This document shows, piece by piece, positions 1 through 8,283 of a stretch of DNA of 18,152 nucleotides. The translations under genes were made by a program, and so were the position numbers. Source of the stretch: an uncultured Eubacteriales bacterium (GTDB lineage: Bacteria > Bacillota > Clostridia > TANB77 > CAG-508); assembly GCA_905203305.1 (NCBI GenBank), contig CAJKVH010000017.1, positions 1 through 18,152 of the forward strand, in the 5' to 3' direction. Under the pieces are notes generated by a model that made no database searches, was not told the origin of the DNA, and saw only the letters and a list, made by a program, of their open reading frames with translations. Position 1 is the first letter of the stretch. The number at the start of each line of letters is the position of its first letter.

Positions 1-1307
1 TATCTTAAACTCACTTCTAATGGTTGGAAGTTCACTATTTTTACAAATAATAAGACTTATATTTAATATATATGTTTCTAATAAAATAGAAAGAGAAGCT
101 CTTGGGGTTTTTCAATTAATAATGACCGCATATATGTTTGGTATAACTTTAGCCGCTTCTCGGAATAAATATAACATCTACTCGTATAGTATCAGAAGAA
201 CTAGCCCTTGGAAATAATTATGGTATTAAAAAATCCATCATAAAATGTATCTTAATTAGTATATCATTTGGATTTATTGCTTGCATAATATTTTGTTTAA
301 ATGCATCTTCAATTTCTAGAATATGTTTTCACAGTAAAGTAGAAAATTCTGTTGTATATCTAATTTCAATTGCACTTCCTATGATTGCAATATCTAGTAG
401 TATATCTGGATATTTTACAGCTGTAAGAAGAGTTTATAAATCTGTACTTGCAAATTTTTTAGAATATGTTGCTAAAATTATAATAACTGTTTTTCTATTA
501 AAAAAATATATACCAACAGGAAGTATTGAAAATATATGTTTTGCATTAATACTTGGAGATGTATTATCAGAAGTATGTTCCTTTACATACAATATTTTTG
601 TATTTATGTTTGATTTGAATCACAAAGTCGACAATAATATTATAAAACCAAGTAACAATAATTTTCTACATAGAATTTTTAGAATACTGCTTCCTGTTGC
701 TTTTACATCATATATACGTTCTGGACTTTCAACTATAAAGCAATTAATTATTCCGTCCAGCTTGGAAAAAAATGGTATAAATTGCGAAACAGCTCTTGCC
801 GAATATGGAACAATTACAGGAATGGCCATGCCAATTGTATTATTTCCAGCAACGTTTTTAACAGCTGTTTCTGGTCTTTTGATTCCAGAATTTTCTAGAT
901 ATTATGTAAAAAAAGACTATATAAAAATAAAAAAATATTCTGATAAATTAATAGTTGGTTCATTTTTATTTGCTTTATTACTTACAATTTTATTTATCAT
1001 ATTTGGAAATAAATTGGGCGAATTAATATATCATGATGTAACGATTGGAATTTATATAAAAATGTTTGCTCCTCTTATTCCTTTTATGTATGTTGATATT
1101 GTTGTTGACAGTATCTTAAAAGGACTAGATGCTCAAGTTAATGTTCTTTTTATTAATATTATCGATTTATTAGTTAGCATTAGTTTTATTTTCTTTTTTG
1201 TTCCTATTTTTGGAATAAAAGGATTTATAGCTTCAATCTTTGCAAGCGAATTTTTAAATTTTGGGCTTAGTTTAAAAAAATTATTAGATTTAGAAAAAAC
1301 TTGGTAG
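1..1307 (+). CDS. spoVB: SpoVB/MurJ-like lipid flippase, 5' end outside window, +1 frameshift at CGG
   Basis: Multi-pass membrane protein of the SpoVB/RfbX (MOP exporter) family, whose members move lipid-linked precursors across the membrane, SpoVB itself in spore cortex synthesis. The reading frame is open from the window edge (frame of position 2), so the start lies upstream. About 434 residues are visible, against about 520 for B. subtilis SpoVB. The N-terminal part reads NIYVSNKIEREALGVFQLIM followed by TAYMFGITLAAS, typical of the family. At 161 an extra C makes codon CGG; removing it continues as GINITSTRIVSEELALGNNYG in the frame of position 162, which runs without a stop to 1307. Read without a shift, translation would end at 215-217. 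Many hydrophobic helices follow. The gene converges on rlmN. Family assignment is fairly safe; the exact paralogue (SpoVB or another flippase) is less so. Confidence 0.75.
159..164 (+). other. Apparent +1 frameshift site TCT-CGG-A in spoVB-like gene
   Basis: The upstream frame reads GCT TCT CGG AAT and closes at 215-217. Skipping the C at 161 gives GCT TCT GGA ATA AAT, which restores the family sequence (AASGIN, a conserved glycine) and joins the long downstream frame. No Shine-Dalgarno-like stimulator, homopolymer or obvious hairpin is seen next to the site. Confidence 0.75.
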
Positions 1308-1312
1308 TTATT

Positions 1313-1343
1313 TTCCCCTGAAAACTCCGTCCCCAAATGGGAA
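1313..1343 (+). repeat. 31-bp palindromic repeat, copy R1
   Basis: A 31-bp unit beginning TTCCCC and ending ATGGGAA. It is identical, apart from one base, to the reverse complement of copy A at 12932-12962. It fills the gap between the convergent spoVB-like and rlmN genes. Confidence 0.8.
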
Positions 1344-1355
1344 TTTGGGAGACGG
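1327..1355. terminator. Hairpin between convergent spoVB-like and rlmN genes
   Basis: CCGTC-CCCAAAT (1327-1338) pairs with ATTTGGG-A-GACGG (1343-1355), a 12-bp stem with one bulged A and a GGGA loop. It starts inside repeat R1. On the minus strand the stem is followed by AGTTTT, so it could terminate rlmN; on the plus strand it is followed by TTACAAATTTTTT. A bidirectional terminator role is inferred from position and structure. Confidence 0.6.
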
Positions 1356-2375
1356 TTACAAATTTTTTCTTCTTAGTTGTCCACATGCTGCATCTATATC
1401 AGATCCAAGTTCTCTTCTGACTGTTGCAACAATTCCATGGTCATTTAAATAATCTCTAAATTTTAGAATGTTTTCATTTGAACTTTTATCAAATTTTCCG
1501 TTTTCGATTTTGTTTATTGGTATTAGGTTTACATGACAAATCATTCCTTTAAGTAACTTAACAAGTGCCTTTGCATCTTCTAGGTTATCATTATTGTCTT
1601 TTGCTAAGGCATATTCAAATGATATTCTTCTGTTTGTTTTAGCTATATAGTCTTTACATGCTTTCATTAATTCTTCTATATTATATCTATTATTTATTGG
1701 CATCATGCTACTTCTTTTTTCGTCTGTTGTTGCATGTAGTGAAATAGATAATGTACATTGAATGTTTTCTTCTGCTAATTTATAAATCATAGGAACTAAT
1801 CCACTAGTAGATACACTTATATGGCGTGCTCCTATATTTATTCCTTTTGGGTTATTTATTATTCTAATGGCATTTACAACATTGTCGTAGTTATCTAATG
1901 GCTCACCAATTCCCATAAATACGACATTTGATATTTTTATATTTTCATCTCGTTCTACTGCTAAAAGTTCTTCTACTATTTCACCTGATGTTAAACTTCT
2001 TGCAAATGCTATTCCAGTAGATGCACAAAATTTACATCCCATTTTACATCCTATTTGTGATGATACACATAAACTATATCCATGATGATATTTCATTAAA
2101 ACTGTTTCTATTGCATTTGAGTCTAATACATCAAATAAATATTTTATTGTTCCATCAGATGCTACTTGTTTTTTTAATATGTTAAAAATACATAAAGTAT
2201 AGTTGTTTTTTAATTTTTCTCTCAATTCTAATGATAGATTTGTCATTTCATCAAATGATGTTACATTTTCTTTATAAATCCATTTAAATATTTGTTCTGC
2301 TCTAAATGGTTTTTCTCCTAAATTTATAAGTTCTTGTTTTAATTCTTCTAAATTATAATCTTTTATATTTTTCAT
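1356..2375 (-). CDS. rlmN: 23S rRNA (A2503-C2)/tRNA (A37-C2) methyltransferase RlmN
   Basis: Radical-SAM methyltransferase that methylates C2 of A2503 in 23S rRNA and, in characterised members, A37 of some tRNAs. At 339 residues it has the usual length. The radical-SAM cluster motif GCKMGCKFC supplies C110, C114 and C117. The two family-specific catalytic cysteines are present: C103, seven residues before the first cluster Cys as in E. coli, and C331 in DAACGQL near the C-terminus. GIGEPL (155-160) is the SAM-binding GEP motif, and HISVSTSGLVP and SISLHA are also typical. The ATG at 2375 follows a GGAGG-type site complementary to 2381-2386. It is transcribed divergently from the 2492 gene and contains no in-frame CGG. 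Identification is firm. Confidence 0.96.
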   Translation of the reverse strand: MKNIKDYNLEELKQELINLGEKPFRAEQIFKWIYKENVTSFDEMTNLSLELREKLKNNYTLCIFNILKKQVASDGTIKYLFDVLDSNAIETVLMKYHHGYSLCVSSQIGCKMGCKFCASTGIAFARSLTSGEIVEELLAVERDENIKISNVVFMGIGEPLDNYDNVVNAIRIINNPKGINIGARHISVSTSGLVPMIYKLAEENIQCTLSISLHATTDEKRSSMMPINNRYNIEELMKACKDYIAKTNRRISFEYALAKDNNDNLEDAKALVKLLKGMICHVNLIPINKIENGKFDKSSNENILKFRDYLNDHGIVATVRRELGSDIDAACGQLRRKNL

Positions 2376-2398
2376 TTAACTCCTCCAAAACATCCCCT

Positions 2399-2427
2399 AT
2401 TATATAACAAATACTTGTAAAAATCAA
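2399..2427 (-). promoter_or_regulatory. Sigma-A promoter for rlmN
   Basis: On the minus strand TTGATT (2427-2422), a 17-bp spacer and a perfect TATAAT (2404-2399), about 24 bp upstream of the rlmN start. It lies back to back with the + strand promoter, and the two -35 boxes are adjacent. Confidence 0.75.
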
Positions 2428-2428
2428 C

Positions 2429-2457
2429 TTGACATCTATATAAAAAAACTATATATT
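2429..2457 (+). promoter_or_regulatory. Sigma-A promoter for the 2492-6088 operon
   Basis: Perfect TTGACA (2429-2434), 17-bp spacer, TATATT (2452-2457). It is followed by a strong AGGAGG (2476-2481) ten bases before the ATG at 2492. Confidence 0.85.
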
Positions 2458-2491
2458 TAAGTAAATTTTATTAAAAGGAGGATATATATTT

Positions 2492-3637
2492 ATGAAAAAT
2501 ATATTAAAAAAATCTTTAATTATTTTTATAGTATTTTTGCTTGGTTTTAGTTTTAATTTAATATCTAATGCCGAAAGCGAAAATAATGTTAATTATGATG
2601 ATCAAATTGCTTTACTTGATAATGCATCTAGCGATCAAATTGAAGAAAATTCAGTTCAAAAGAATTATTTTTATGCAGGTTCAGATGACGTTAATTTAAG
2701 TAATCCAGTAGACGGAGATGTATTTATTTGTACATCAGGAACAGTTAATATTTCATCTACTGTAAACGGAAATGTATTTGTTCTTGCATCTTCTGTAAAT
2801 GTTTTAAATAGTGCAAATATTCAAGGATCATTATTTAATACTTCATATTCTTTATCTATTGATGGTTCTATTGGATCTAATGTGTATAATGTTTCTAAAG
2901 AATTAAATTTTACAGGAACTATTGATTTAGATCTATTTTCTGCATCAAATAAATCTACTTTAAGTGGTAATATTTATAGAAATGCAAATATATCATCAGA
3001 TGATTTAAAATTTACAGATTCGGCTTCTATTAATGGAGACTTAAATTATTCTTCTAAAGAACAAGTAAGTATTTCTGACAATATGGTTAAAGGAAAAACT
3101 TCTTATACCATAGTTTCTACAGATGATGAAGAAACAAGCTTTAAAGCTAAAGATTTTGTAATGTCTTTAATTTCTTTTATAGTTTTAGCTTTAGTTGTTT
3201 TTGCAATATCAAAATGGTTAAAAATTAAATTTATGGATTCTGATTTGGAATTCTTTAAGATTTTGCCAAAATATTTATTATATGGATTAATTGGTTTAAT
3301 TGTAACTCCTATTTTAGCTACTTTACTACTAATGTCTGAAGTAACTTTAAGTTTAACAGTTTTATTAATTGCTCTTTACATTTCAGCATTAATAGTTGCA
3401 TCAAGTATTGTAGTTATTATTTTAGCTAAGCTACTAGCTAAGAAAATAACTCAAAAGTATACTAATTCAAATATTACTTTAATGACTGTTTTATCTATTT
3501 TAGTAATTTGTCTTGCTTATAAATTATTACAATTAATACCTGTTTTCGGAACAATTTTAACTTTTGCTTTTGCTTTAGTAGGTCTAGGTATATTATTAAA
3601 GAATATTTGCCCTACTAAAACAAAAGAAGAAAAATAA
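2492..3637 (+). CDS. Exported beta-repeat (bactofilin-like) protein with C-terminal membrane domain
   Basis: 381 residues. A lysine-rich start plus hydrophobic stretch (about 6-27, ending ISNAES) looks like a signal peptide or N-terminal anchor. Residues about 60-205 form short, imperfect repeats with pattern (S/T/N)-(V/I)-x-G-(N/D)-(V/L)-(F/Y), e.g. VDGDVFI, VNGNVFV, SIGSNVYNV, LSGNIYRN, INGDLNY, expected to form a right-handed beta-solenoid as in bactofilin/polymer-forming proteins. The C-terminal half has about five membrane segments (222-240, 262-281, 285-312, 329-347, 350-369) with conserved-looking QLIPVFG. It heads an operon with the class A PBP, 23 bases upstream of its start, suggesting a cell-envelope role, perhaps an extracytoplasmic scaffold. 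The architecture is seen in the sequence; the function is inferred. Confidence 0.7.
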   Translation: MKNILKKSLIIFIVFLLGFSFNLISNAESENNVNYDDQIALLDNASSDQIEENSVQKNYFYAGSDDVNLSNPVDGDVFICTSGTVNISSTVNGNVFVLASSVNVLNSANIQGSLFNTSYSLSIDGSIGSNVYNVSKELNFTGTIDLDLFSASNKSTLSGNIYRNANISSDDLKFTDSASINGDLNYSSKEQVSISDNMVKGKTSYTIVSTDDEETSFKAKDFVMSLISFIVLALVVFAISKWLKIKFMDSDLEFFKILPKYLLYGLIGLIVTPILATLLLMSEVTLSLTVLLIALYISALIVASSIVVIILAKLLAKKITQKYTNSNITLMTVLSILVICLAYKLLQLIPVFGTILTFAFALVGLGILLKNICPTKTKEEK

Positions 3638-3660
3638 TATACAATAGAAAGGTGCTTTTG

Positions 3661-6088
3661 ATGAAACATAGTAAAGAAAAAATTTCTAAGAAAAATAACA
3701 AAAAAAATGAAAAAGAAGAAAAAGATAATAAAAAAACTTTCAAAAGTCGTTTTATTAAATTTATAATTTTCGCTTTAATATTGACCTTATTAGCACTAAT
3801 TTCATTTTTAGCATACAAGGCTTATACATTTAAAACTCTTGCTAAAGAAATGTTTTCAAATGCTCCGTCTGTAGTATTTGATTCTAATAAAGAAACTATT
3901 TCTAAAATAGGAACTGAGAGAAATCGTCAAAATGTTAATCTAACAGATATTCCTGATGATTTAAAAAACGCCTATATAGCAATTGAAGATCAACGTTTTT
4001 ATAAGCATCACGGGGTTGATATTAAAAGAACTACTGCTGCTGTATTTTCTTATGTTTTAAAAAGAGGTTCTTCTTCTTTTGGTGGAAGTTCAATTACTCA
4101 ACAATTGGTTAAAAACTTAACTGGCGATAGCTCTAATACAATATCTAGAAAAGTTAAAGAATGGTTTTATGCTCTTGTTTTAGATGCTAGTTTTTCTAAA
4201 GATGAAATTTTAAATGCTTATTTAAATATTATTTATACTGGTCCTAATGTTTATGGTGTTAAAGAAGCGGCTCTTTATTATTTTAATACTGATCTTGATA
4301 ATCTTGATTTAGCCCAATGTGCTTTTTTAGCCGGAATTAATAATTCACCTAATTCTTATAACCCATTTTCTGATTCTGATAAGTCAGAAAAAATTAGTAA
4401 AAGGACTAAAACTGTTTTAAATAAAATGTTAGAACTTAAATATATCTCTCAAGAACAATATGATGAAGCGGTAAATAAAGTAGATAATGAACTAAAATTT
4501 AGTAAAGGCAATCTTAATAATAATTCTTCTGTAAACTCATATCATACAGATGCATTGTTTAATGAAATTGTATCTGACTTTTCTAAGCAAAAACATATAT
4601 CTCAAGATTTTGCAACAAATTATTTTTATATGTCTAATAGTAGCATATATAGCACTCAAATTAGCAGTATTCAAAAAGATGTTGAAAATGAATGTAAAAA
4701 TAAAAAATACATATTAAAATCAACAAATGGTACTGATACATCTCAATCTGCTATGGTTATTATTGATCAATCAACTGGATATGTTGTAGCATGTAATGGT
4801 GGTTTAGGAGAAAAAACAAGTTCTAGAGGTTTTAATAGAGCAACTCAAATGAAAAGGCAAACTGGTTCTAGTATGAAACCCATAGCTGTACTTGCCCCTG
4901 CAATTGAGAAAAGACTTATTACTAATGTAACTGTTTTTGCTGATGAACCAACTACTTTTATAGATTATAATGGAGAATCTTACTCCCCTGTAGATTATGA
5001 TAATTACAAAGGTTCAATTACATTAAGACAAGCTGTAGAATCTTCACAAAATATACCTTTTGTAAAAATTATGGAACAACTTACCCCACAAGTATCTATA
5101 AAATATTTAAAGAAAATGGGAATTACAACATTAAATGATAAAGATGTAAACCTTTCTCTTTCTCTTGGTGGACTTGATGAAGGTATATCACCTTTAGAAT
5201 TTGCAGGAGCTTATGCTTGTATAGCAAATGACCGGTGTTTATATAGAGCCTACTTTCTATACTAAAATAGATTCACATTCAAATGGAACTATTTTAAAAT
5301 CAAAACAAAAGAAAAGACGTGTAATTTCTAAAGATTCTGCATATATTTTAAAACAGCTACTTACAGAACCTGTTACAGGAAGTTCTGGAACTGCTACATA
5401 TTGTGCTATTTCTGGAATGGATGTTGCAGCTAAAACAGGTACTACAAATGAAAATTATGATAGATGGCTTTGTGGCTTTACTCCTTACTATACAGCTGTT
5501 TGTTGGTTTGGATTTGATATGAATGAAAGTATCAATTTCAATGGAAAAAATCCTGCTGGATTAATTTGGTCTAGTGTTATGAAAGACATTCATTCAAATT
5601 TACCTGGTAAAAGATTTGAAAAGACAAATGGTGTTGTAACTGCAACAATTTGTAGAGATTCTGGTAAGGTTGCAAATTCAAGTTGTCCTAATACTTTTAC
5701 AGAATACTTTTTAAAAGGAACAGTTCCTGGAAATTGTACTCAGCATTCAGGAAGTAGCTTAAATTCTAATAAATCAACTACTAAACAAAATTCTAGTCCG
5801 GAAAGTAAAAATACTACAACAACTCAAAATACCACTAAAAAAGAAGAAGAACATAATAATAAAACAACCACTTCCCCATCTTCTAACCAATCTACAAAAC
5901 AAGAAAAAAATGACGACAAAATAGATCAAAACACATCAGTTAATAAAACTACACCAAATACTACTACAACAAACTCTGCATCTAGTGATAAAAATCAAAA
6001 TACGTCTAATAATAAAACAGAATCTTCTACTTCAAAAAATACAACTTCAGAATCTAACTCATCAAAATTAGAAAATTCTGTTCAGTAA
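3661..6088 (+). CDS. Bifunctional class A penicillin-binding protein, +1 frameshift at CGG
   Basis: Peptidoglycan glycosyltransferase/transpeptidase anchored by one N-terminal helix (about 31-52) after a Lys-rich cytoplasmic segment. The GT51 motifs appear in order: EDQRFYKHHGVD (109-120, catalytic E109), GGSSITQQL (141-149), RKVKEW (163-168) and KDEILNAYLN (180-189). The transpeptidase has SSMK (S403-K406), SQN (462-464) and KTGT (591-594). KTGT lies after a frame change: at 5233 an extra C makes CGG, and skipping it joins IAND to GVYIEPTFYTKI and runs to 6088, giving about 808 residues. Without the shift the product stops at 5265 (534 residues) and lacks KTGT. The last roughly 100 residues are Ser/Thr/Asn/Lys low complexity. 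ATG 3661 is chosen over the upstream GTG 3652 because AGAAAGG (3646-3652) sits eight bases ahead. It is the second gene of an operon. Confidence 0.9.
5230..5236 (+). other. Apparent +1 frameshift site GAC-CGG-T in class A PBP gene
   Basis: The frame AAT GAC CGG TGT runs out at 5263-5265. Skipping the C at 5233 gives AAT GAC GGT GTT TAT, i.e. ANDGVYIEP, the expected transpeptidase sequence with a conserved glycine. The shift falls between the SxN and KTG motifs, so it decides whether a functional transpeptidase domain is made. Confidence 0.8.
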
Positions 6089-6092
6089 CAAA

Positions 6093-6128
6093 AACAACTT
6101 AAAGATAGCTGTCTTTAAGTTGTTTTTT
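6093..6128 (+). terminator. Rho-independent terminator after class A PBP gene
   Basis: AACAACTTAAAGA (6093-6105) pairs perfectly with TCTTTAAGTTGTT (6112-6124) around a six-base loop, followed by a T run to 6128. It begins five bases after the stop codon. Confidence 0.9.
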
Positions 6129-6194
6129 ATCATAAATTTTAAAATATAGAATAAAAATTATATTAATTAATGTATTTACTGAAAGGGATTTTAT

Positions 6195-7254
6195 ATGAAA
6201 AAATTCAGGTTTTTTGTTTTTAAAATAAAAAGAAATGTATTATCACTTATTTTTCTTATATTTCTCATATGTCTGATTTTATTTTCCAATTCAAATATAC
6301 AAGCTGCAAAATCTGGACTTAAATTATGGGCCAATTCTGTTGTCCCTTCCCTTCTTCCATTTTTTATTGTTACAGAAGCTTTATCTAATACTAAAATCCC
6401 ATACGTTTTTGGCAGATTTTTCAAGAAAATAATGAAACCTCTATTTAATATTTCTGGTGAAGGAAGTTTTGCACTAATTATGGGATGGCTAAGTGGCTAT
6501 CCTGTTCGGAGCTAAAATTGCTGTAAATTTTAGAAATAATAATATTTGCACCAAAGAAGAATGTGAAAGATTGCTTAGCTTTACTAATAATTCAGGTCCA
6601 TTATTTATAATTGGAACCGTTGGCATTAGCTTATTTGGTAACTGGCTAATCGGTCTTTTGCTTATCACAACTCATATCTTGGGATGTATTACAGTTGGTA
6701 TGATATTTAAATTTTGGAAGAAAAATCTTGACACAAAAAAGATTACATATAATGTTTCTAAATATGATAATAAACTTCAAAATGTTACTATATCAAATTT
6801 AGGCGAAATATTAGGAAATAGTATTCAATCTTCAATTTCTACCATTCTTATGATTGGTGGCTTTGTAGTTTTATTTTCTGTTATAATATCTATTTTAAAT
6901 GTTAGTGGTATAACAAATTTAATTTGTACTATATTTTTACCAATATGTAATACTTTTAATATTCCTTCCGAAATTATATCTTCTATGTTTAACGGTATAT
7001 TTGAAATTACAAATGGTATTAATATGATTTCATTAGTTAAACTTAAAAATATTTCTTTAAATATTATTTTTACTGCTTTTCTACTTGGTTTTGGTGGCAT
7101 TTCAGTTTTGCTTCAGGTTCTTAGTATTGTATCTAAATCTGATCTGTCTATTAAGCCTTATATTTTGGGTAAATTTTTGCATGGTGTTTTTGCTGCTTTT
7201 TATACTTTTTTGTTTATATATTTGTTACCTGTGTTTAATTTTAATTTGAATTGA
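6195..7254 (+). CDS. ylbJ: Sporulation integral membrane protein YlbJ, +1 frameshift at CGG
   Basis: YlbJ family membrane protein (nucleoside-recognition/Gate fold), required in B. subtilis for a heat-resistant spore cortex and made in the mother cell under sigma-E. The ATG at 6195 follows GAAAGGG (6181-6187). Family signatures are GLKLWANSVVPSLLPFFIV, MGWLSGYPV, the FTNNSGPLFIIGTVG segment and the late GFGGISVLLQ motif. At 6507 an extra C turns GGA into CGG. Skipping it joins SGYPV to GAKIAVNFR, exactly the family's SGYPxGAK motif, and gives about 352 residues, slightly shorter than the roughly 400 of B. subtilis YlbJ. Unshifted reading gives CGG AGC TAA and a 106-residue fragment. It follows the PBP terminator; no convincing sigma-E promoter was found in 6129-6194. 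Confidence 0.88.
6504..6510 (+). other. Apparent +1 frameshift site GTT-CGG-A in ylbJ
   Basis: Zero frame is CCT GTT CGG AGC TAA, so a stop codon comes two codons after the CGG. Skipping the C at 6507 gives CCT GTT GGA GCT AAA ATT, i.e. PVGAKI, a near-invariant YlbJ motif. An early stop right after a slow codon is reminiscent of recoding sites, but no upstream stimulator is obvious. Confidence 0.8.
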
Positions 7255-7266
7255 AAATTTTATAAT

Positions 7267-7302
7267 AAAAAAGCAATAGATCTAACATCTACTGCTTTTT
7301 AT
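7267..7302. terminator. Bidirectional terminator between ylbJ and spo0A
   Basis: AAAAGCA-A-TAGAT (to 7281) pairs with ATCTA-C-TGCTTTT (7287-7300) with one A.C mismatch and a five-base loop. The flanking A run and T run serve both convergent genes. Confidence 0.85.
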
Positions 7303-7305
7303 TTT

Positions 7306-8121
7306 TTATGCACTCTTAAGTTCAAGCCTCAACTTATCAGCAATCATTGCTATAAATTCCGAATTCGTAGGCTTTCCTTTAGCTGCTGAAACAGTGTAAC
7401 CAAAGATATTTTCCATCAAATCCATCTCTCCTCTACCCCACGCAACTTCAATTGCATGCCTAATTGCACGTTCAACTCTTGATGGTGTAGTTGAAAACTT
7501 TTGAGCTATTTGTGGATATAGACTTTTTGTAATTTGATTTATAACCTCAATATCATTTACAACCATAATAATAGCTTCCCTTAAGTATTGATATCCTTTA
7601 ATGTGCGCAGGAACTCCCACGCCATGGATAATATTTGTAACTAAGGCTTCTAAATTATCTTCTGCTTTATCCGAATTGACATTTATGTAAGGTGTTCTTT
7701 TTGGCTCCCTTAATGTAAAATTGTTTGAATTTCTTGGTTTAAAATTCTTGATTTCTCTAATCCTTTGAATCAAAAGATCAATGTCAAATGGTTTTACCAT
7801 ATAATATTCAGCTCCAAGACTTATCGCTTTTTGAGTTATTTTGTCTTGTCCTACAGCTGATAACATAATGCAAATTGGTTTTTTATCTAAATTACTACTA
7901 TTATTTACTTTTTCTAATACTCCAAGTCCATCTAAATGAGGCATTATAACATCTAATATTGCTATGTCTGGTGTTTTTTCTTTTACAAGGTTTACTGCTT
8001 CTAATCCATCTTTTGCAATTCCAATAACTTCCATATCTTCTTGATTTTTTAGATATGTTGCAAGTGTCCTACTAAATTCTTGATTGTCATCTGCAATTAA
8101 TACTGTTATTTTTTCTTTCAC
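7306..8121 (-). CDS. spo0A: Sporulation master response regulator Spo0A
   Basis: Phosphorelay-controlled transcription factor that commits the cell to sporulation. At 271 residues it is full length. The receiver domain (about 5-125) has the acidic pair D11/D12, phospho-acceptor D57 (AILDVIMP), S88 and K110 (VKPFD). A linker leads to the Spo0A-specific DNA-binding domain (about 150-271), with GVPAHIKGYQYLREAI, the recognition-helix region TPSRVERAIRHAIEVAWGRG (212-231) and the ending FIAMIADKLRL. The ATG at 8121 follows AGGAGG (complement of 8130-8135) by eight bases. In many sporulators spo0A follows spoIVB; here the upstream neighbours are yigZ and fbp, and spo0A has its own promoter. Confidence 0.97.
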   Translation of the reverse strand: MKEKITVLIADDNQEFSRTLATYLKNQEDMEVIGIAKDGLEAVNLVKEKTPDIAILDVIMPHLDGLGVLEKVNNSSNLDKKPICIMLSAVGQDKITQKAISLGAEYYMVKPFDIDLLIQRIREIKNFKPRNSNNFTLREPKRTPYINVNSDKAEDNLEALVTNIIHGVGVPAHIKGYQYLREAIIMVVNDIEVINQITKSLYPQIAQKFSTTPSRVERAIRHAIEVAWGRGEMDLMENIFGYTVSAAKGKPTNSEFIAMIADKLRLELKSA

Positions 8122-8171
8122 AGCTTTATCCTCCTAAATATAAATTTAATTGTAAAAATTTTACAATTTGT

Positions 8172-8200
8172 ATTATATTATAGGCTTACCAAAAAAGCAA
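8172..8200 (-). promoter_or_regulatory. Sigma-A-type promoter for spo0A
   Basis: On the minus strand TTGCTT (8200-8195), 17-bp spacer, TATAAT (8177-8172), giving a leader of about 45 bases before the start at 8121. A sigma-H-type promoter and a clear 0A box (TTTGTCGAA-like) were looked for and not seen. Confidence 0.65.
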
Positions 8201-8213
8201 TAGTTTTTGGTAA
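8186..8213. repeat. 10-bp inverted repeat overlapping the spo0A promoter
   Basis: TTACCAAAAA (8186-8195) and TTTTTGGTAA (8204-8213) form a perfect 10-bp dyad with an eight-base centre. It covers the upstream part of the spacer, the -35 box and the bases before it. It could be an operator, or on the plus strand a weak terminator-like hairpin, since T-rich sequence follows. Confidence 0.6.
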
Positions 8214-8283
8214 TTTTTTCCATTTTTTTATTTTATCTATTTATCAAATCTACTATAATATATCAAATTAGATACTTTTATTA

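Noticed and set aside
5200..5240. prfB-like programmed frameshift with upstream Shine-Dalgarno stimulator
   Set aside because: No AGGGGG-like element or slippery CUU-type P-site codon is present at any of the three sites, and the zero-frame codon is CGG, not a stop.
6129..6194. Sigma-E promoter for ylbJ
   Set aside because: CATAAATT near 6132 resembles a sigma-E -10 weakly, but no matching -35 is found at a proper distance.
159..6510. The three frame changes as ordinary sequencing indels
   Set aside because: Not fully excluded. None lies in a homopolymer, all add the same base in the same codon phase before a conserved Gly, and long minus strand genes (fbp, htpG, cls) are clean. Random indels should not behave this way, so it is kept as the main alternative rather than the favoured one.
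8122..8283. Classical 0A boxes or sigma-H promoter before spo0A
   Set aside because: No TTTGTCGAA-like or sigma-H-like sequence seen; only the sigma-A-type promoter and the dyad are supported.
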